A DNA stretch of 64,000 bases from Rhodococcus sp. BP22 (GTDB lineage Bacteria; Actinomycetota; Actinomycetes; Mycobacteriales; Mycobacteriaceae). Position numbers and translations under genes: made by a program. This document shows positions 8,501 to 15,315 of this stretch, piece by piece. Where the stretch lies: contig NZ_JACFTB010000005.1 in NCBI RefSeq assembly GCF_014281965.1, positions 248,001-312,000 on the forward strand. Direction: 5' to 3'. A model generated the notes under the pieces. The model was not told the origin of the DNA. It worked only from the letters and a program-made list of their open reading frames with translations, and ran no database searches. How positions within the stretch are numbered: position 1 is the first letter of the stretch; every line of letters begins with the position of its first letter.

Positions 8501-8941
8501 GAAGCGTGACTGACGCTCGGCCTTGCGCGGGTGATTGAGCTGGCGAATGGTGATGAGAACGAGGATGCCGACGACGGTGCCTATGCCGAGGATCTCGTCC
8601 ATCAGGTGGTAGATGGCCCAGTCGCCGAAGATGGGCCAGTGGAACTCGGGGTTGAACGTCTGGCCGTATGCCTCGAACCAGAAGATGGCTCCGAGCATGA
8701 AACCGACCATGACGAGCCAGTGCGCCCAGCCGACAGTGCGGAACTTGACCATTTTGGTGTGTGCGGCGAACTCGACGATCATCTGCTTGAAGCGAGGGAT
8801 GATCGGGCGCCAGCGGTCCGGAGCGGGTTGCCCGAGGCGCACGATGTTGAACATCTTCAATCCACCGCGGATGAAGGAGTACCAACACACGAGACTGAGC
8901 AGCGCACCGAACGTGCCCAACGAAATCGTCACGGCGTTCAT
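5537..8941 (-). CDS. membrane Fe-S oxidoreductase with CCG domains (Rv0338c type), long Ala/Pro/Lys tail
   Basis: 1134 residues. The N-terminal 240 residues contain about five membrane helices of the nitrate-reductase-gamma/HdrE type. Two [4Fe-4S] ferredoxin motifs follow: C298-x2-C-x2-C-x3-CP and C397-x2-C-x2-C-x3-CP. After them come two cysteine-rich CCG regions as in heterodisulfide reductase HdrD and glycolate oxidase GlcF (C566AHC, C618 in HDPCFLG, C653-C654 in CCGAGG, C691PFC). The family transfers electrons between quinone and a soluble partner; the substrate is unknown and the mycobacterial homolog is reported essential. From about residue 750 to the end this copy has a low-complexity tail built of KPGAKAPGKP blocks, longer than I recall for the 882-residue Rv0338c. 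ATG 8941 is preceded by AAAGG at good spacing. Confidence 0.93.
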   Translation of the reverse strand: MNAVTISLGTFGALLSLVCWYSFIRGGLKMFNIVRLGQPAPDRWRPIIPRFKQMIVEFAAHTKMVKFRTVGWAHWLVMVGFMLGAIFWFEAYGQTFNPEFHWPIFGDWAIYHLMDEILGIGTVVGILVLITIRQLNHPRKAERQSRFAGSRFGAAYFVESVVLVEGLGMIFVKAGKIATYGHANPWTDFFTMNVAKILPASVIMVSVFAFIKLMSGMIWLYYVGQNIDWGVAWHRFTAFPNIYFKREDDGTAALGAAKPMMSGGKVLVMEEADPDVDAFGAGKIEDFSWKGWLDFTTCTECGRCQSQCPAWNTGKPLSPKLLIMSLRDHSQVKAPYLLAGGKKDMAGDEIGLVDADGKPDQVKLDAIPQAARDEADRKLVAEAIDGGIIDPETLWSCTQCGACVEQCPVDIEHVDHILDMRRYQVLIESEFPSELAGLFKNLENKGNPWGQNSKDRLNWINEMDFDIPVFGQDADSFQDYEYLFWVGCAGAYEDRAKKTTKAVAELLATAGVKFLVLGADETCTGDSARRAGNEFLFQQLAMQNIETLNNLFDGVEQKQRKIVVTCAHCFNALGNEYPQVGGDYEVVHHTQLLNRLVRQKKLIPVASVSQDITYHDPCFLGRHNKVYDAPRELMAASGSNLKEMPRHGERSMCCGAGGARMWMEENIGKRINIDRVDEALSMNPKKIATGCPFCRVMLTDGVTARQEGGEHEGVEVVDVAQLMLESITRVESSVLAENIKVIPREKPAQADIVTEEAAEVEEAERVQPVEEPAESASAPAAPAPKAGGLKMKGLAKAPGAKAPGAAATPAAPEAEAAAPAAKPKGLGMAGGAKAPGGKGLQVKGKAPGAKAAAPAAEAPATEAAAPVASESAAESSAEVTETKPTVKPKGLAMKSGFKKPGAKAPGKPAAAPEAPAVEAPAAEAEAPAAVAAPAATEASTAVESKPTVKAKGLAVKSGYKKPGAKAPGKPAEAPAVEAPATEAPATKAEAPAVEAEAPAAVEAPAATEASAAVESKPTVKAKGLAVKSGYKKPGAKAPGKPAAEAPATEVEAPAVEAPVAVESEPAVSSEAESPVTVAEPAVSTEAEPKEPTASTASTDESAQPSNGDAPVAPPAAKPGGLGFRAGAKAPGRKK
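5821..6300 (-). repeat. in-frame tandem repeats encoding the KPGAKAPGKP tail
   Basis: Three DNA repeat units begin near 5821, 6034 and 6220 (offsets 213 and 186 bp, both multiples of 3). The first two are almost identical for about 115 bp. Each encodes a KAKGLAVKSGYKKPGAKAPG-type block followed by an Ala/Pro/Glu linker. The arrangement is prone to length change by recombination. Confidence 0.88.
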
Positions 8942-9492
8942 GTAAGCGGCCTTTCGTAATTTAGGCAGCGGAGGAGCTGCCTCGGGTCCAGCCCGACAAG
9001 CGTACGACTTTTCAGGTTACTCGTCAGTAACAAGGTTTACGTACTGACGGGTAACTTAGCAACGCGGAGATCGCTCTGCGCTGGTGGATCGCCGGATCGT
9101 TCAACTTTCCGGTGGGCTGAACCGGTCGGTAGAGTCCGTCCTGGTGGTCACGTTATGCGTAGGGCGAACATCGGTGTTCGAGAAGGCAGTCCTAAGTTCG
9201 CTCGCATTGCCTTCTGTGAGGGTTCGGATCGGCAGTCACCGGCGCCCGGTCGTAGTCCAAGTTCGGTACCGAATCGTGTCCTTATTTGTGCCAGAGGGTT
9301 CAGATGTGACAAATGAGAACTATTGCGACTCGAAAAGAACGCGAGAGGATAACGATCGGTCGAGTTGTAGGTTATGCTGCTGCCGCACCGACTAACTCGC
9401 GGATTCGGTCTTGGGGTGTTTCTGCGTCTGCGGGGCAACTCTGTTCGACAATAGCCGGGCTCGATTTGCATAGAAACGGAAACAATCTCCAG
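8942..9492. other. intergenic region, 551 bp
   Basis: Separates two divergent genes and must hold both promoters. It contains the operator-like inverted repeats at 9016-9055. Short frames here lack plausible starts, RBS or codon bias, so no gene is called. Confidence 0.5.
9016..9055. promoter_or_regulatory. paired TetR-like inverted repeats upstream of the Fe-S gene
   Basis: GTTACT-CGTC-AGTAAC at 9016-9031 is a perfect 6-bp-arm inverted repeat. TTACGTACTGACGGGTAAC at 9037-9055 repeats the motif imperfectly. The spacing and dyad shape suit a TetR-type dimer pair. It lies about 75 bp upstream of the Fe-S gene start; the regulator is unknown. Confidence 0.55.
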
Positions 9493-10170
9493 ATGAAACT
9501 CAGCAAAATGGTCGTCACATCGGTGTTCGTTGCCGCGGCGATGGGGCTCGCCAGCGGAACAGCCTATGCAGATCCGACTCCGGCGGCGCCTGAGACGCCC
9601 GCACAGGACATCGGCTACGAGTCGAACCTCGAAGACCGCACCATCGTCACCACGATCGATGCGGGCGTCTTCAAGGTCGCCGACGACGGCAAGACCGTCG
9701 ATGTGCTCGATCAGGCCGAGAACGTAGTCGTCACCCTGCCGCTCAGCTTCAATCTCGGCGGCTTGAGCTTCCCGTACGAGCAGAACGTCGACAACGACGG
9801 CAAGACGCTCCGTCTCGTTCCTCAGCTCGATCTGAACAAGGCCTCGGCCAACTCGCGCACGCTCGGTGCAAAGCAGGTTGCTTCGACCGAGGAAAATCTG
9901 CTCGCACAGCAGACCTTCGTGACGCAGCTCGGAATTGCTAGCGCGATCGGTGGATTCACCGGTACGGCAATCGGTGCAATTGCTGGTGCGATCATCGGCG
10001 CTCCGTCTCTTGCCGGAGTTATTGCAACAATTCCGATCGGTGCAGGCGTCGGTGGAGTTATCGGCACGATCGTTGCCGGCGGACCGACACTCGTTATCGC
10101 AGGCATCGACCTGATCAACACGCTGAACGCCGCTCCGGGAACCTCGAAGTACGCAGACAGCGTCAACTGA
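9493..10170 (+). CDS. secreted protein with C-terminal glycine-zipper segment, unknown function
   Basis: 225 residues from ATG 9493. The N-terminus is a clear Sec signal peptide (MKLSKMVVTSVFVAAAMGL, cleavage around AYA-DPTP). The mature part starts with an Asp/Glu/Thr-rich beta-like region (residues 30-120) and ends with a hydrophobic stretch full of G-x3-G spacing (GFTGTAIGAIAGAIIGAPS and GVGGVIGTIVAGG), which may insert into or span a membrane. The frame is open back to 9313, but only the 9493 start gives a signal peptide. I do not recognise the family; it resembles small secreted envelope proteins of mycolic-acid bacteria in layout only. It is followed by a strong terminator shared with the small minus-strand gene. 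Confidence 0.85.
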   Translation: MKLSKMVVTSVFVAAAMGLASGTAYADPTPAAPETPAQDIGYESNLEDRTIVTTIDAGVFKVADDGKTVDVLDQAENVVVTLPLSFNLGGLSFPYEQNVDNDGKTLRLVPQLDLNKASANSRTLGAKQVASTEENLLAQQTFVTQLGIASAIGGFTGTAIGAIAGAIIGAPSLAGVIATIPIGAGVGGVIGTIVAGGPTLVIAGIDLINTLNAAPGTSKYADSVN

Positions 10171-10185
10171 ACACTCTCGACATAA

Positions 10186-10223
10186 CATCAGCCCGTCACC
10201 TCAGTAGAGGTGGCGGGCTGATG
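10186..10223. terminator. bidirectional hairpin terminator
   Basis: 17-bp stem (CATCAGCCCGTCACCTC at 10186-10202 with 10207-10223, one G-T wobble) and loop AGTA, between two convergent genes. No clear U-tract follows. Confidence 0.85.
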
Positions 10224-10234
10224 TGCGTTCGGGG

Positions 10235-10336
10235 TCAGCCGAATCGAATAACCGGGTCCGCCAGTTGGATTCCGTTGATCACGATCGTCGCCAGGTAGCC
10301 GAGCAGGTCGATTCCGACTCCGATAAGTCCGAGCAT
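10235..10336 (-). CDS. small hydrophobic protein (33 aa)
   Basis: Encodes MLGLIGVGIDLLGYLATI, then VINGIQLADPVIRFG, with one probable membrane segment. GGAAGG lies 10 nt before the ATG at 10336, and the stop is 11 nt from a bidirectional terminator hairpin, as expected of a real convergent gene. No family recognised; it could be a small membrane or surface peptide. Main doubt is its length. Confidence 0.5.
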   Translation of the reverse strand: MLGLIGVGIDLLGYLATIVINGIQLADPVIRFG

Positions 10337-10555
10337 GTGGGGATGCCTTCCGTTCGAGTGAAGCGGCACGGGTGTACCTGAAAGTCCCCTCTGATCATAC
10401 GGCGAATGTCCATATATGCACCACGATGTCCATCGAATTGACCACTGGCAGAGCAAGTGTCGCCCCGTCAGTGCGTGTGGAGACCGTCAGTCCACGTGTC
10501 GGTTGTTCGGATGAATGTTTTGGTTTTCTTTGCAATCTCTTGGTACTTTGGTTCG

Positions 10556-11626
10556 GTGGAAACAGGCGTCAATGCAGTTACGATGCATGTTCACTCCGAG
10601 CCCTCGCCCATCGAATCCGAGTGGTCTGCGCTCGCTGACCGCGTCGGGACGGTGTTCTCGTCGAGGCCGAGCTTCGTGGTCAATGTTGCGCGTGCGTTGA
10701 AACTCGACTTCGAATTGGTGGCGATTCGTCGAGATGGGCGTTTGGTTGCGTCGGCAGCTTTGTCTCTGGTGCGCCGAGGGCCGTTCACTCTTGCGAAGGT
10801 GATCGGGACCGGTTTGGGAGTGCCGATCGAATTTCTCAGCGAGGACCCCGAAGCCTCCGACGCGTTGCTCGACGCCATTGCGTCCCTCGGCTACATGGTG
10901 GATGCCGATTCCATGATCACGAATGATCCCACTGTGCGCAGGCTCGCGCAGCACCCGTCGTGGACAGTGGACATGATGGTGCGTGAACGTGTCCCGGTCA
11001 TCGATCTGGCTGTTGGGCAGAGTGCCTCGGATATTCGAAGTGCGAAGTCGCTGAAGAGGCTTCGCCAATACCGCAGCGAGGTGCAGCGTCGGTCGTCGTT
11101 CCGGGTCGAGGAGATCACCGAAGTCTCGCATCTGGACGCTCGGTGGCACGACATCTTGGAGGTGGCGGTCCGCGGGATCGCCGGCACCACGAAGATCAAC
11201 TATCTGACTGCGCCGCATGGCGAGTTCGCTCGAGATTTCCTACGGAGCGAGGCGCGAGCAGGCAGGCTCTGCATTGCGGGTCTGGTGATCGACGGGCAAT
11301 GGGCCGCCCACGAGATCGGGCTGCGAACTGGTTCACGGATGGAAGGGTGGCTCACGCATTACGACCCAACGGTGGGGCGGTGCCAACCCGGCCATCAATT
11401 GATCGAATGGTTCGCGAACAATCACGACGAACTGGGCGTCGACGCACTCGACCAGGGAGTTGGCGTCAACGAGATCAAATCGGCTTGGGCCACATCGGAT
11501 TACGAGCTCGTTCGAGTGTCTGCGGTACCGAAGGCTTGGGTCATGTCCGGGGTGCTGGTCCGACTTCTTCGCCAGCTTCCCCCGGCCCTCTCGCGCATTC
11601 GACGATACGTCCAGCGCTTTCCCTGA
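10556..11626 (+). CDS. GNAT-fold N-acyltransferase, BcsL/CelD (FemAB-like) type
   Basis: About 356 residues of the BcsL/CelD-like acetyltransferase family (PF13480 type). These proteins add acyl or aminoacyl groups to envelope sugars or amines. The typical C-terminal signature is present: GRLCIAGLVIDGQWAAHEIGL, GWLTHYDP and PGHQLIEWF, then DQGVGVNEIKSAWA. The N-terminal half has the paired GNAT lobe (VAIRRDGRLVASAALSLV). No signal peptide or TM segment. Start: GTG 10556 is preceded by TACTTT at 10544-10549, only 6 nt away, suggesting a leaderless transcript; upstream in-frame starts reach 10457. Substrate unknown. Confidence 0.85.
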   Translation: METGVNAVTMHVHSEPSPIESEWSALADRVGTVFSSRPSFVVNVARALKLDFELVAIRRDGRLVASAALSLVRRGPFTLAKVIGTGLGVPIEFLSEDPEASDALLDAIASLGYMVDADSMITNDPTVRRLAQHPSWTVDMMVRERVPVIDLAVGQSASDIRSAKSLKRLRQYRSEVQRRSSFRVEEITEVSHLDARWHDILEVAVRGIAGTTKINYLTAPHGEFARDFLRSEARAGRLCIAGLVIDGQWAAHEIGLRTGSRMEGWLTHYDPTVGRCQPGHQLIEWFANNHDELGVDALDQGVGVNEIKSAWATSDYELVRVSAVPKAWVMSGVLVRLLRQLPPALSRIRRYVQRFP

Positions 11627-11654
11627 CCCGAGCCCCTGTCGGAGCCGACTAGCT

Positions 11655-12971
11655 TCAGTCGAGCGAGGCAGTCCTGATGGTCGTGCCTGTTTCTGCCGCA
11701 ACCTGATCGATCGGGATTCCCAGGCTTGCCGTGCCACCGAACTGTGCGAGTGCAAGGTTGGCCTCGGTGCAATCCGGTGCGCCGCCACTGTTGGAGCCGC
11801 TGGTGATTCCCAGAGCGAGCGTTCCGGTCACGATAGCGCCACCACTGTCACCCGCGAGAGTGCATGCGGTACTTGCGAAGCCGCGAACGGTGCGGCTGGT
11901 GCCGTCGTCCATGAACAGTTGGGTCTCGACGCGGTCTGCGGCAACTACCCCGCAGGTGAACGAGGACGACTGACCGGACTTGCAGACGGGCGCTCCGACG
12001 ACGGGGGAAGCAGTGCCGGTGATGGTCACCGTGCTGCCGTTGGCTCCGCGGACGGTCGGCTTGTCGAGACCGGAGGAGGTGCCGTTGTCGTTCAGTGAGA
12101 TGACCGACCAGTCGAGTGCGCTGGGAGATCCGAGGCTGGACTTGGCGAAGGTGCCGATCCGGGTGCTCTCGTGCACGTTGGCCGGGTTGGGTAGGTAGAC
12201 GGGTGCGCCGCCTGCGCCGGTGGCAGCATTCGGATTGCAGTGCCCTGCACTGAGGTTGACCGACTCGCCGGAGCCCGATGTGGCGTTGAACCCGAAGGAA
12301 CAGACGCTGATGTCGGTGGGCGGGGTGTCCTTGATGGGGCCCGCGGTGGTGACATAGGTGTCTCCACCCATCGGTGTGGGATCGGTGGGCTTGGGTCCAC
12401 CCGGCGACAAATTGACCTTCAGGTTCGCCAGCAGTGTCGGAAGGTTGAGCGCGCTGCCGATGGGACTGTTCGCGAGGTCGATGACGATCTGATTGTCCAA
12501 AACGTCGATCGACGTGCCGTTGACCTGACTGGCGACCTCGCGGGGCAAGGTGGAGATCCAGTTGTTCAGGTCCGTGAGGGACCGCTCCAGCCCGTCTGCT
12601 GAGACTGGGGCCTGCGCGGAGTCGTAGCCATCCTGCGCCACGGCATGGGCGGCGTCCTGAGATGTCACTGCGACGACTGCTTTGCCGTCGGGACCTATCC
12701 AGGCACCGGCGAAGTCGGCTGGTCGGTTGGCGCGGAAGTCCGTTGCGTAAGTGGACAACTCCTGCGCACGGGCTGCACGATCCAGGTACTCCTGGGGAGA
12801 GATTTTCAGATCGCGTTCTACAGCCTCTGCGAGTTCACGCGGCAACTGATCCGCGGCAGACTGGTCGACTCCACTGTCGGGCTCGGCCGAGGCCGGTGCA
12901 GAGAAGGTACCGAAGAGTAAAAACGCCGTCGAACAAACCACCGCTGCGCGCAGTGCCCCCGTGTTACGCAT
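11655..12971 (-). CDS. secreted chymotrypsin-fold (S1) serine protease
   Basis: 438 residues with a signal peptide (MRNTGALRAAVVCSTAFLLF...ASA-EP). A prodomain of about 190 residues precedes the catalytic domain, as in streptogrisin-type alpha-lytic proteases. The triad is visible: His244 in LSAGHC, Asp287 in SALDWSVI and Ser376 in LAGDSGG. Cys pairs near the His (C224/C245) and the Ser (C370) suggest disulfides, and a further pair surrounds CKSGQSSSFTC. It should be exported and auto-processed. ATG 12971. It converges with the acyltransferase gene. Substrate and role unknown. Confidence 0.93.
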   Translation of the reverse strand: MRNTGALRAAVVCSTAFLLFGTFSAPASAEPDSGVDQSAADQLPRELAEAVERDLKISPQEYLDRAARAQELSTYATDFRANRPADFAGAWIGPDGKAVVAVTSQDAAHAVAQDGYDSAQAPVSADGLERSLTDLNNWISTLPREVASQVNGTSIDVLDNQIVIDLANSPIGSALNLPTLLANLKVNLSPGGPKPTDPTPMGGDTYVTTAGPIKDTPPTDISVCSFGFNATSGSGESVNLSAGHCNPNAATGAGGAPVYLPNPANVHESTRIGTFAKSSLGSPSALDWSVISLNDNGTSSGLDKPTVRGANGSTVTITGTASPVVGAPVCKSGQSSSFTCGVVAADRVETQLFMDDGTSRTVRGFASTACTLAGDSGGAIVTGTLALGITSGSNSGGAPDCTEANLALAQFGGTASLGIPIDQVAAETGTTIRTASLD

Positions 12972-13047
12972 GAAATCCCTTCATCAGGTGCTGGCCGTCA
13001 GCGCCCCACCTTAGGCCATAGGTCACAAAAAATTATGAACGGTATGG

Positions 13048-14100
13048 TCAGCGACCCGAGAAGGGGGAGTCGGGGAAAGTGAAGTCGGGAAAAGTCAGCC
13101 GTGGTGGCGGCGTTTTCGTCGGCGGGGGTGGTAATGAAGGTTCCACCGGTTCGGGCGCAACGGTCTCCGGGGCGGGCGGGGGAAGCGGCTGCGCCGGAAT
13201 CGTCTCGACGATCGGCGGCGCAGGGTTCGGCACCGATTCAGGGCTCGGCAATTCGCTGGGTGGGGCGCTGAAGGTCGGGATCGGCACAGCAGCGGCGGGG
13301 ACAGGCGTCGGCGACGGTTCGGTTGTCGGTGTGGAGCCCGCATCGGTGATGGTCGGGGGTACGACGTCGGGTCCGTCGCTGAAGGCACCCATGGCCGCGG
13401 CGATACCGATCGAGACGAGAACGAGCGCGACGGCAGCCGCTGTCACGATGGCGATGGGGCGCTTGGAGTTCGGTGATTCCGTCGACTGTGGACTTTCGGG
13501 CGCCGGTGGAACCTGCACCGGGATCGCCTCGGAGAATGCCAAGGCGGGCGCGGAAGTGACGACGGGCAGTGCGTCGGTATCGGCCGAATCTGCTGGGATC
13601 GGGTACATGGCTTCGACGATTCCCAAAGCGCCGCGGGTGACGGTGACCTGGTCGAGGTCACCGGAGTTCGATCGAAAAAATTCCCGCGCAGCAGCCTCGT
13701 CCGAGATCAGCGTGACCTGATCGAGGTCGACGCGGTCGAGGGCGTCCCGCACCGCGTCGATGGCGTGAGAACTCCACGTGTTCGGGTGTGTCAGAACTGC
13801 GTGCGGCACGGTGCCACCGTGCTCGGCGGTCACCGCGTTCACGAGGCAGAAGGCGGCGGTCGCGACGAGATCTTCGGCGCGGAACTCTTGACCGCTGTCC
13901 TCGGGCTCGTCGACGCGGCCGAAGAATCCGACGAGGGGCGTCGAGTCCGCTGACGCGTCGGCTCCGAGTCGCGCGGTGCCGTCGCCGGAGTAGGACAGGG
14001 CGGTGTCTGTGACGAATACCGACGGGTGCTCGCTTCGGGAACGTCGATGGACTGCCACCGAGACCCCGTCGGCGATCGTCATCGCCAGGTATCCGGTCAT
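13048..14100 (-). CDS. membrane-anchored degenerate Hsp70-lobe protein with Pro-rich tail (paralog 3)
   Basis: 350 residues. Residues 1-155 resemble only the first lobe of an Hsp70/actin-fold domain: a FGRVDEPE segment, HAVLTHPNTWSSH (compare VVVTYPDRWS in the larger paralog) and LDQVTLISDEAAAREFF. The phosphate-2 and adenosine motifs are missing, so ATP hydrolysis is unlikely. One TM helix spans about 214-240. The tail (250-350) is very Pro/Thr/Ser-rich and ends FPDFTFPDSPFSGR. The start ATG at 14100 overlaps the upstream stop as ATGA, indicating coupled translation. With no signal peptide the lobe should be inside and the tail outside. Function unknown; probably a partner or scaffold of the full-length Hsp70-like protein. 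Confidence 0.85.
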   Translation of the reverse strand: MTGYLAMTIADGVSVAVHRRSRSEHPSVFVTDTALSYSGDGTARLGADASADSTPLVGFFGRVDEPEDSGQEFRAEDLVATAAFCLVNAVTAEHGGTVPHAVLTHPNTWSSHAIDAVRDALDRVDLDQVTLISDEAAAREFFRSNSGDLDQVTVTRGALGIVEAMYPIPADSADTDALPVVTSAPALAFSEAIPVQVPPAPESPQSTESPNSKRPIAIVTAAAVALVLVSIGIAAAMGAFSDGPDVVPPTITDAGSTPTTEPSPTPVPAAAVPIPTFSAPPSELPSPESVPNPAPPIVETIPAQPLPPPAPETVAPEPVEPSLPPPPTKTPPPRLTFPDFTFPDSPFSGR

Positions 14101-15218
14101 GGTGTCGGCTTCAGCATGGTGTTGTCCTGCTGACTGTCCGGGGTGGTGCCGCCGGACTCCGGGGGCTTTTCCTGATCGATCGGATCGGTCGGCTTCTCCG
14201 GGCTCGGCACGGTCACGTCCGGCTTGGCGACGTCCGGCTCCACGGTCTTCGGCGTGGTCGTTTCCGGCTCGGTTTCGACCGAGGTCTCCGGGGCGGGCTC
14301 GGTCGTCGGAGGCGTGATGACGACGTCCGAGGTCCGAGGCGGTTGCGGGGGCGTAGTGGTGGGCGCAGGGGCCGGGGCGACGATCTGTTCGGTCGATGGT
14401 TCGAGGAACGGTACGACCGTGGGGAACGGAATCTGCGAACTCGGCCGGACGATCGGAACGGTGGCCTCGGCGATCTGTGCGCTGTCGATCTCTGGAATCG
14501 ACGGCCCGGAAGTGTCCTGAATCAACAGTGCCGTCAGGCCCGCGCCGAGCGTCAGCAGGGCTGCGAACGCGGCCGCCGCAAGGATGGGGGTGCGTGTCCA
14601 CAGGGGGCGCACCGGAGTTCGCAGCGGTATTTCCTCGGTCACGGCCTCGATAGGGAACTCAGCGGCGAGCACCGCAGCGCCACGTGCGGCCGCGATACCG
14701 GAATCCGACCCGGCCCACCTGACATCGAGTCCGCCTGCCCAGGCTGCGCGCGCTTCGGACTCGGAGACGAGTGCGACGTGGTCGAGGCCGACGCGGCTCA
14801 TGGCCATCCGCACTGCCGAGACCTGCTCCGCCGTCCACCGGGCCGGGAATGTTGCCGCAGCTGCGAGCGTGTCCACCGGGGTACCGATGGACTGGGCGAC
14901 GTCGGCGAGAAGACACCGAAGTGCCATCGCGACGAGATCGCCGGGGGCATGATCGCTCGATGCTTCTTCACCGATCGCGTCGACGAATCCGGTGAACTCG
15001 ACCGCATCGGGGTCGTCGGTTCGACCGAGCGAAGCCGAACCGTCGGCATGGACGTAGAGAACAGTGTCGTGCAGCGAGGCGACGTGCAGGGAAGGACTCG
15101 AACGCGCGGCCCGCGATACTGCTGCGATCGCGCGCTGATTGTCGATGTACATGCCGACGTCGGGTAATGCCTGTGCGGGCGGATGGGCCTGCGCCGGTTC
15201 GGCGGACCGATTGATCAT
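14097..15218 (-). CDS. membrane-anchored degenerate Hsp70-lobe protein with Pro/Thr-rich tail (paralog 2)
   Basis: 373 residues with the same three-part plan as its 4-nt-overlapping neighbour. Residues 24-160 are an Hsp70 first-lobe remnant (GFVDAIGEE, AAATFPARWTAEQ, LDHVALVSESEARAAW) without the nucleotide-binding loops. A TM helix lies at about 210-233 (ILAAAAFAALLTLGAGLTAL). A long extracytoplasmic tail rich in Pro, Thr and Glu ends in DNTMLKPTP. Start ATG 15218 is chosen; a GAGG lies 11 nt upstream. It sits 97 nt after the LuxR-type regulator and is probably in the same operon. Function unknown. Confidence 0.85.
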   Translation of the reverse strand: MINRSAEPAQAHPPAQALPDVGMYIDNQRAIAAVSRAARSSPSLHVASLHDTVLYVHADGSASLGRTDDPDAVEFTGFVDAIGEEASSDHAPGDLVAMALRCLLADVAQSIGTPVDTLAAAATFPARWTAEQVSAVRMAMSRVGLDHVALVSESEARAAWAGGLDVRWAGSDSGIAAARGAAVLAAEFPIEAVTEEIPLRTPVRPLWTRTPILAAAAFAALLTLGAGLTALLIQDTSGPSIPEIDSAQIAEATVPIVRPSSQIPFPTVVPFLEPSTEQIVAPAPAPTTTPPQPPRTSDVVITPPTTEPAPETSVETEPETTTPKTVEPDVAKPDVTVPSPEKPTDPIDQEKPPESGGTTPDSQQDNTMLKPTP

Positions 15219-15315
15219 CGCTACTGCTACCTCGTCGTCTACATATGCCTTGTGGGCGGAGTACTGAGATAGATGTCGTGTGCAGGCCCGCAGAAGTTAC
15301 ACGGCCCGCGCACGA

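Noticed and set aside
9084..9395. 103-codon frame in the 551-bp gap
   Set aside because: No SD, Cys/Arg-rich end, no hydrophobic or domain pattern.
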